Below, piece by piece: positions 32,917 through 37,611 of a stretch of 37,611 bases of DNA. This DNA comes from Acidobacteriota bacterium. GTDB taxonomy: Bacteria; Acidobacteriota; UBA6911; RPQK01; JACQSY01. Positions within the stretch are counted from its first letter, which is position 1. The number at the start of each line of letters is the position of its first letter. The stretch covers positions 1-37,611 of the forward strand of contig JACQSY010000082.1 in NCBI GenBank assembly GCA_016211085.1, given 5' to 3'. Under the pieces are notes generated by a model. It was not told the DNA's origin. It searched no databases and saw nothing but the letters and a program-made list of their open reading frames with translations. The translations under genes were made by a program, and so were the position numbers.

Positions 32917-33972
32917 ATGGGTCCCAAAGGGACAGAATGGAAAGAGTGGGCAAAGGAACATCTGGTTGGGCTGGAGAACACGCTCATGCCGTCATTTACT
33001 ACGGACCTGCGCCAATTGGACGAGGAGGGAATCCGCTGGGACGTTCAGCAGATCATCCACCATGGCTTTACCTCAGCTATGTGCACGGTCGAAAGTGGGC
33101 TTACCATGGAAGAGAACAAGCGCTTTCTTGAAATAGCCACCGATGAGGCCAAGGGGAAGGTACATGTCTCATTCATCATGCTGCTCGATTCCTTCAAGAA
33201 GATCCAGGAGCTTCTGCAGCATGGTGAAAAGGTGGGCGTCACGCACGCCACCGTCAGCTATCCGCAATGGTATTACCCAAAGTCGCTCAACGAGCTTTAC
33301 GAGACCACCAAGGGACTTTGTGACGCTGCAAACCTCGGGATCGTCCTCTATGCAACGGAAAGGTTTGATTTTTCTCGTTTCCATCCCAGCAGTGTGCCTT
33401 TTGAACTCTTCGACAAGCTGGTTCAAATCCCCAATGTGATTGGAATGAAGGTGGGCTTTCCCGAGCCTGCCATGGTTTTTGAAGTGTTTCGGCGCTACAG
33501 CGAGACGATCCAGGTCAATGTTGGCGCTTCGGGCATGCTTGGGATGTACCCGGCTTTGATTCAACGGTATCGAGTACAGTGGGCGGGCGCGGGAATTTGG
33601 GAGGTCTGGCAATCTCCTGAAAAACCTTATCTGGTTGAGTATTTTAACCATGTCTTGAAAGGCCGCCTTGATGAAGCCATGAAAATTTATTGGTTTTTGG
33701 CCCGGGCCAACGCTTTGAGTGCACTGGGAGGAAAGCAGCAAATCGGCGGCTTTGACCTCGGCATGAACGGATGGGCGCAGGCGAAATACATCAGCTGGTC
33801 AGTGGGAGGTAATGGCGGTCCGGTGCGTCAGCCTAGCCAGGCTCTCACCTGGAGACAAATGGAGGCTCGCAAGGCGCTGCTGCGCAGGCTTGAAATCATG
33901 CCCAGAGAGCCGGAGGAAGAATTCTTTTTGGGGCGCGTTCGTTACGCTCGCCTGAAAGCACAGCCATCCTGA
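32917..33972 (+). CDS. DapA-family aldolase/dehydratase paralogue 3
   Basis: A 351-residue family member close to paralogue 2 over its whole length. The catalytic Tyr145 (LGIVLYATERF) and Lys178 (IPNVIGMKVGFPE) are present, and an Arg follows the Tyr as in DapA. The loop CTVESGLTMEEN replaces GTTGE, and SYPQWYYP corresponds to the second catalytic Tyr region. It has the same unusual C-terminal GGFDLGMNGWAQAK and SVGGNGGPVRQP. ATG 32917 has AGGAGG upstream. Together the trio suggests a divergent aldolase system, possibly for a sugar-acid or keto-acid; the substrate is unknown. Confidence 0.9.
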   Translation: MGPKGTEWKEWAKEHLVGLENTLMPSFTTDLRQLDEEGIRWDVQQIIHHGFTSAMCTVESGLTMEENKRFLEIATDEAKGKVHVSFIMLLDSFKKIQELLQHGEKVGVTHATVSYPQWYYPKSLNELYETTKGLCDAANLGIVLYATERFDFSRFHPSSVPFELFDKLVQIPNVIGMKVGFPEPAMVFEVFRRYSETIQVNVGASGMLGMYPALIQRYRVQWAGAGIWEVWQSPEKPYLVEYFNHVLKGRLDEAMKIYWFLARANALSALGGKQQIGGFDLGMNGWAQAKYISWSVGGNGGPVRQPSQALTWRQMEARKALLRRLEIMPREPEEEFFLGRVRYARLKAQPS

Positions 33973-33989
33973 CGGTCTAGCGACCCACT

Positions 33990-34047
33990 CAGCGCGCACG
34001 AAGCGCGAGCGGAGTAAGCGCTCGCGTCTGTTACGGCGGGGGCGCCT
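33990..34047 (+). repeat. Family-1 left half with diverged right side
   Basis: CAGCGCGCACGAAGCGCGAG then GGAGTAAGCGCTCG follows the family-1 left arm; the expected right arm is lost. It abuts a different palindrome at 34048-34129. Confidence 0.6.
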
Positions 34048-34129
34048 TTGGAGTGCGGTCGTATGAGACCGCTTCACGGCGGCCGCCGCGTCGCCCGCAA
34101 AAAAAGGCGAACCTGTCGCCGTACTCCAA
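34048..34129. repeat. Separate 82-bp palindromic repeat, ends TTGGAGT/ACTCCAA
   Basis: The ends TTGGAGTGCGG and CCGTACTCCAA are inverted copies (one mismatch). Inside, GCGGTC (34055-34060) and GACCGC (34067-34072) form a hairpin, and a GC-rich second part holds CGGCGGCCGCCGCG. From memory, similar TTGGAGTGCGG-flanked palindromes are common in Acidobacteria and Verrucomicrobia; this is not checked. Confidence 0.6.
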
Positions 34130-34169
34130 CGTGCGAAGTCCGAGAGTAATGACTAAGCACTTCGACGAT

Positions 34170-36080
34170 TTAGGAGCGGCCGCTCCCGCCTTGTGAAGGC
34201 TTTCTCCGAGCCAGGACCTCTTTATGGGTCATGGTCAGCACCCCGGCAGGCTTGAAGTTGTATTCGTTGGCGAAATCCGGGTGAAGATAGGTGAATTTAC
34301 CTCCCATGATGGTTGCCAGAGCGTAGATCTCGGAAATGTCGTCTTCCGGTATCGTCATATAGTCGGCGCTCAGGATGGCCAGATCTGCCAACTTTCCCAC
34401 TTCAATGGAACCGATCTCTTTCTCACGCAGCACATAGCGCGCCCCACCTATTGTCGAGACCCGCAGCGCCGTGGCGCGGTCCAGGCGCTCTTGCGGTCCC
34501 CATACTTTCCCCGACGCATCCTTCCGAGTGATCATGTCTTCGATCGCCTCGTAGCGATAACTTCCCTCCCCCTCCAGGCCAAACGAGATGGCGGCATTCG
34601 CGAGGCTCTTCAAGGGAGAGATGTAGGTGTGGGCCACCGATTCGCCGAAGATCTGAGCCACCTGCCCTGCGTTATCCACTCGCGCGCTGCAGCTGAACTG
34701 GATGCCCAGGCGAGCCGCGCGGGGAATGTCCTGGGGACTGATCATCTGGCAATGGTCCATTCCCCAACCTTTGACTGAGCCCGGCTTGGCAGCGTCGATT
34801 CTCTCCAGCATCGTTAGGAACATGCGATGGGATGCGTCCCCCTGCACGTGCGTGTTTGCGGAGCGCAGCCCATGGTCAGCCACCAGCTTGAACCAATCAT
34901 TGAAATAGTTACCCTTGATGGGGGCTCCCTTTCCTCGGGGACCGCCGCGGAATTCAATGTCCAGGTGACACCATCCGCGAGGGTAATACTCAGCCATGGG
35001 ATTCTCAGCGTCCCACCCCAGGACGGCAAAAGCTCTTGGGTCGTGCACCGCCTTGTCGTTTCTCTTGAGATCGGTACAGAAACCAAAGGTAGCCCCATCG
35101 ACCATCCCCGAGGAAACGGAAATCACCCATACGTTCTTAGTGCCCTCGCCGATTTTGATTTTGGCAAGGCGCGATGGGTCCGGAGTGTCGAAGGCCTCCT
35201 GAATGCCGTAGGCAAAACGCACCGGCATGCGCCCGTCGCGGTCCAGCTTTTTATAGACCTCGATGGCATAATCTGGAAGCCGGGTGGACAGCGTGGTGAT
35301 TCCCTCAGAGACGTGCTCTTCCAGGCCTTTGACGTAAATGTCTGCAAGCACTTCCGGCTTGGGACCTCCTACCAGCGGGTAGGCCAATCTTCCGGCCGGC
35401 GGTTCAAGATGGCCGTCCGGCTTCCCTTCGGCGTCCACCCAATAGCGTCCGTACCTTTCAATGAAGTCGCCATATTTCTGCCAAAGGATCTCAATACCTT
35501 TACTGTTGGTCATGTAGCCGCTGTTGGCCGGGACACCCAGGCTGATGATGATGGGATTGTTGGGGGTTGCTTTGTCGAGATCCCACCGCGTCAAGCCTTC
35601 CCACAAGAGCATCAGGCTTTCAGTGCTCATATTGCTCACTGAGAAGTAAATCCACCGTCCGGGCGCAAATTGAAAGGCATCCATGATGTTCTTGATCTGC
35701 GCCACCACGTCGTCTTTGGTTTTCACCTGACGGAAATTAATGGGAAAGAGCTCGAGCTTTTCCGGTCCCAGCTCACCCCCATAGGAGGATTCAGCCCGCG
35801 AGTGGATGTGGGTGTGCGTATGCACCTGTCCAGGCGTCACGGTTTTCCCCTTAAGGTCGAACTTCTGGGTGTTGGGTCCCGCTAGCTTCAGAACGTCTTC
35901 GTTGCTGCCGACCGCGATGATTCGATCCCCACGCACCGCCACCGCCTGAGCAATGGTGAACTTTTCATCTACGGTTAAGATTTTCCCGTTGTGAAGAATG
36001 AGATCTGCGCCCTGTTGCGCAAATACGGTCACCACCAGCGCCGTTAACAGAAGCGCACCCAGCTCCAGTGTTTTTCTCAT
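34170..36080 (-). CDS. Exported amidohydrolase family 3 protein, diverged
   Basis: A 636-residue protein with a signal peptide (MRKTLELGALLLTALVVTVF, cleavage AQQ). Motifs are ILHNGKILTVDEKFTIAQAV, TPGQVHTHTHIHSRAE (metal HxH in a His-rich run), NTHVQGDASHRM and VKGWGMDHCQMISPQDI (metal His). The ending IGSIEVGKLADLAILSADYM is standard. Where the relative at 2347-4098 has GGGSDRPG, this one reads ISFGLEGEGSYR, so the canonical catalytic Asp appears replaced, perhaps by Glu. It is convergent with the DapA trio. The start has no strong ribosome-binding site except AGGAGG within GCCCTT-rich leader sequence. Confidence 0.88.
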   Translation of the reverse strand: MRKTLELGALLLTALVVTVFAQQGADLILHNGKILTVDEKFTIAQAVAVRGDRIIAVGSNEDVLKLAGPNTQKFDLKGKTVTPGQVHTHTHIHSRAESSYGGELGPEKLELFPINFRQVKTKDDVVAQIKNIMDAFQFAPGRWIYFSVSNMSTESLMLLWEGLTRWDLDKATPNNPIIISLGVPANSGYMTNSKGIEILWQKYGDFIERYGRYWVDAEGKPDGHLEPPAGRLAYPLVGGPKPEVLADIYVKGLEEHVSEGITTLSTRLPDYAIEVYKKLDRDGRMPVRFAYGIQEAFDTPDPSRLAKIKIGEGTKNVWVISVSSGMVDGATFGFCTDLKRNDKAVHDPRAFAVLGWDAENPMAEYYPRGWCHLDIEFRGGPRGKGAPIKGNYFNDWFKLVADHGLRSANTHVQGDASHRMFLTMLERIDAAKPGSVKGWGMDHCQMISPQDIPRAARLGIQFSCSARVDNAGQVAQIFGESVAHTYISPLKSLANAAISFGLEGEGSYRYEAIEDMITRKDASGKVWGPQERLDRATALRVSTIGGARYVLREKEIGSIEVGKLADLAILSADYMTIPEDDISEIYALATIMGGKFTYLHPDFANEYNFKPAGVLTMTHKEVLARRKPSQGGSGRS

Positions 36081-36171
36081 AAGGGCCTCCTGAATTGTGA
36101 GCCATCAATTGTGGATGGCACATTGTACTTTGAATCTCTCCCAAATCACACTGCCCAATTAAAAAAGAAGC

Positions 36172-36213
36172 CAGCCCAAATTGAAGCTGCCCGTCTCATG
36201 TCTTTTTGGGCTG
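36172..36213. promoter_or_regulatory. 9-bp inverted repeat in the divergent intergenic region
   Basis: CAGCCCAAA (36172-36180) and TTTGGGCTG (36205-36213) are exact inverted copies separated by 24 bases, between the amidohydrolase gene and the next gene on the other strand. Operator or terminator is possible. Confidence 0.3.
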
Positions 36214-36294
36214 ACGTAGGCTGACTTTGCCTTTAAAAACCTGCCCGGCTTCGGGTATGCTGCACCGTGACTTTAATAGCTTTTCTAAGGACCC

Positions 36295-36573
36295 ATGAGG
36301 ATCCAGGAATCAGAAACAAAGCTTATAGAATTGCGGAACCCTGAATCCGGCAACCGCTGCGAAGTGTACATCGAGGTGCGGCAGATGAGGATCCGCGCCC
36401 AATGGGAGTGTTTTCCTCCATCAGAACAGGACTTGCAGTTTTATGCGAAGGCGTGCTTCCCGCAGATTTGTGATCAGGCGGCCCTCATGTTGGGACTGGA
36501 ACGCTCTACGATTATCGGCATCAATCGGCAGGGAATGTTGCGACTGAGCACGGAAGAAGAACCTCACTCTTAA
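36295..36573 (+). CDS. Unknown 92-residue protein
   Basis: A soluble, charged protein without signal peptide or known motif. The first half is beta-like (IELRNPESGNRCEVYIEVRQ) and the second half helical (FPQICDQAALMLGLERSTII). ATG 36295 has TAAGGA close upstream. It is divergent from the amidohydrolase. Confidence 0.55.
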   Translation: MRIQESETKLIELRNPESGNRCEVYIEVRQMRIRAQWECFPPSEQDLQFYAKACFPQICDQAALMLGLERSTIIGINRQGMLRLSTEEEPHS

Positions 36574-36720
36574 TTTCCGGGAACCCCGCAGAAGATGCTC
36601 CGAACACTACTCAGGAGCCGTCAAACACTGTTTCGACCTCACGCAAGGGATCATCGGCACAACGTAGGCCTACAACGGCCGCAACGGCCCGGCGGCTCTC
36701 TCATCGAGTCAGAATACTGC

Positions 36721-36831
36721 TCAACGTGTATTTGCGAGGCGATCGGTAGCCAGGATGGCCAGTACACTTGACAGTGCCAAGAAAAGCACAAATAAGATCG
36801 ATTTCTGAGCGGGTGTCAGCCCCCTTATCAT
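36721..36831 (-). CDS. 36-residue single-span membrane peptide
   Basis: The product begins MIRGLTPAQKSILFVLFLAL and continues SSVLAILATDRLANTR: a short polar head, one hydrophobic helix and a basic tail. It begins 15 bases after the stop of the upstream exported protein on the same strand, so it may be co-transcribed. The ribosome-binding site (AGAAGA) is weak. The function is unknown. Confidence 0.5.
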   Translation of the reverse strand: MIRGLTPAQKSILFVLFLALSSVLAILATDRLANTR

Positions 36832-36846
36832 TTTCGGTCTTCTTTC

Positions 36847-37155
36847 TTATCGGAATCGCGCTGAGGACGGCATCACTCTGGAAGAATCTCTAACCCCGCG
36901 ATTGATCCCGGAACGGACGCTTTGACGCGTCCAGCTGGTTCTCAATCCTTGCTTCAGACCCTTTCGAAGCCAACGGGGCGAGGGGCTGCTCAGTGAGCGA
37001 AGGACCTGGCTCTGTAGGGCCGGCTTGCTGCCCTGTGCTGCGATGCTGGCAACGATGGCATGAGCGGGAAAGCTAATGGGCTGGGCAGCGGCGCTTGAGT
37101 GGATGGCCGGCCCAAGAAGCATTGCAATGAGGGTGAGTTTGCCGACTTGTTTCAT
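36847..37155 (-). CDS. Small exported basic protein
   Basis: A 102-residue protein. ATG 37155 opens a signal peptide (MKQVGKLTLIAMLLGPAIHS, cleavage SSAAAQ). The mature part is rich in Ser and Arg (RSLSSPSPRWLRKGLKQGLR, NRGVRDSSRVMPSSARFR) and has no known domain. A hairpin covers the region just upstream of the ATG. The start at 37191 has no support. Confidence 0.55.
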   Translation of the reverse strand: MKQVGKLTLIAMLLGPAIHSSAAAQPISFPAHAIVASIAAQGSKPALQSQVLRSLSSPSPRWLRKGLKQGLRTSWTRQSVRSGINRGVRDSSRVMPSSARFR

Positions 37156-37157
37156 GT

Positions 37158-37182
37158 TCTTTGCCCCGCAGTAGGGCAAAGA
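37158..37182 (-). promoter_or_regulatory. Hairpin in the leader of the small exported protein gene
   Basis: TCTTTGCCC and GGGCAAAGA make a 9-bp perfect stem with a 7-base loop; the stem ends two bases before ATG 37155 on the minus strand and would occlude the GGGGC ribosome-binding region. This suggests translational control, possibly by an alternative fold. Confidence 0.4.
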
Positions 37183-37325
37183 CAGTGCCAAAACGATCTA
37201 CACGAAAAATAATCTACTTAACCGCTGTGTTATTAATTAGTTATCTAAACATAGCGCCTGAGACTGGGAACCTTTTCTGTCGAAATTGTGAGCAGGTTCA
37301 TTAAGCCCTGTGATGATTTTCGTCA

Positions 37326-37363
37326 AGTCACCATGAGTCACCATGGTGAGTCACCATGGTGAC
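37326..37363. repeat. Tandem GTCACCATGGTGA repeat
   Basis: Three units of AGTCACCATG (10, 13 and 15 bases) run head to tail and end in the perfect palindrome GTCACCATGGTGAC (37350-37363). The surrounding 456-bp region from 37156 to the window end holds no convincing gene; apart from this it carries the leader hairpin and the family-2/family-1 repeats. Confidence 0.65.
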
Positions 37364-37443
37364 GGAGTATCATTTCGTGGGGACGGAGTTCCGGAGCTAG
37401 GGTGTGTTTTTTCAGAGGGGCTACGGTGATGGACTCAAGGAAA

Positions 37444-37519
37444 GATTACGAAGTACGAAGTGCCAACTGCGAATCTCTCCCTAATTCGTAACTCGTAGAT
37501 CGTACTTCGAAATTGCAAG
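37444..37519 (-). repeat. Family-2 palindromic repeat (copy 3)
   Basis: It starts GATTACGAAGTACGAAGTGC and ends GATCGTACTTCGAAATTGC, with ATTCGTAACTCGTAG between. It joins a family-1 arm directly, as in the copy at 1789-1865 but in reverse orientation. Confidence 0.6.
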
Positions 37520-37556
37520 CGGCGCTTACTGCGCTTCGCTCCGTGTGCGCCTGTGA
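37519..37556 (-). repeat. Family-1 left arm, reverse orientation
   Basis: On the minus strand it reads CAGGCGCACACGGAGCGAAG then CGCAGTAAGCGCC, the family-1 left arm, fused to the family-2 copy. Confidence 0.6.
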
Positions 37557-37611
37557 TTGCATCGTTCTGTGCGGGCTCGGCGCATCCTTCTGATCTCAAG
37601 AATTCTTTTGA

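Noticed and set aside
32669..33972. Fusion of the Tat-signal ORF to the third DapA-family gene by frameshift
   Set aside because: The frame of the DapA-family gene has a TAG just upstream and its own AGGAGG-supported ATG, so one indel cannot make a fusion.
34827..35642. 271-codon plus-strand ORF antisense to the second amidohydrolase
   Set aside because: The minus-strand frame holds the conserved motifs and signal peptide; this is its mirror.
37158..37260. Known riboswitch class upstream of the small exported protein
   Set aside because: Only a simple hairpin is visible. None of the conserved cores I know (cobalamin, TPP, c-di-GMP, SAM) could be matched.

Overview
The window looks like a chromosomal segment of a moderately GC-rich, Gram-negative, menaquinone-using bacterium. 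My best guess is Acidobacteriota. The clues are many secreted, TolB-like and amidohydrolase-type enzymes, Tat signals, a cohesin-domain protein, a predicted outer-membrane barrel, and abundant palindromic intergenic repeats. No ribosomal RNA or marker gene is present, so the phylum is inference only. There are no phage genes, integrase or CRISPR array. The left edge cuts a probable transposase N-terminus.

Layout. 0-8 kb: ACT-domain malic enzyme, a membrane protein and a secreted amidohydrolase on the minus strand. These are followed by a MenA-type prenyltransferase split by an apparent single-base frameshift, a zinc-ribbon protein, an exported methyltransferase-fold protein, a 61-residue C2H2-finger protein and a TolB-like propeller. 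8-12.5 kb: membrane protein, Tat-exported alpha/beta hydrolase, exported endonuclease/exonuclease/phosphatase-fold protein, a DUF72 protein, and a tiny gene for a 19-residue Lys/Ala/Pro peptide with its own promoter, Shine-Dalgarno and hairpin. 12.8-18 kb: two minus-strand operons. One is barrel protein, TPR protein and two unknowns. The other is ECF sigma factor, zinc-binding anti-sigma factor and Spy/CpxP-like protein. 18-22.7 kb: LysR regulator, a 274-bp MITE-like element, AI-2E-family permease, ABHD18-like hydrolase, THEP1 NTPase and DUF309 protein. 22.9-27 kb: a tightly packed operon of an exported unknown, a FabL-like enoyl reductase and two M16 peptidase-family subunits. 27-30 kb: TPR protein, strong terminator, tRNA-Thr(CGT), an esterase, and an overlapping minus-strand trio (membrane peptide, cohesin-domain protein, 40-aa protein). 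30.4-36 kb: three tandem DapA-family paralogues converging on a second exported amidohydrolase. 36-37.6 kb: small unknown genes and repeats.

The most distinctive layer is intergenic. At least ten full or partial units of an approximately 78-bp imperfect-palindrome repeat (family 1, ends CAGAGGCGCG/CGCGCCTCTG) are scattered between genes. Two loci carry nearly identical head-to-tail doublets. A second palindromic family (family 2, rich in CGAAGTACGAAG) occurs three times and abuts family-1 arms. A third palindrome and the MITE-like element add to this. Among coding features, the best leads are the DapA trio, in which the first copy lacks the Schiff-base lysine and the catalytic tyrosine, the 19-aa peptide gene, the menA frameshift, and several well-supported mini-proteins of 36-61 residues.
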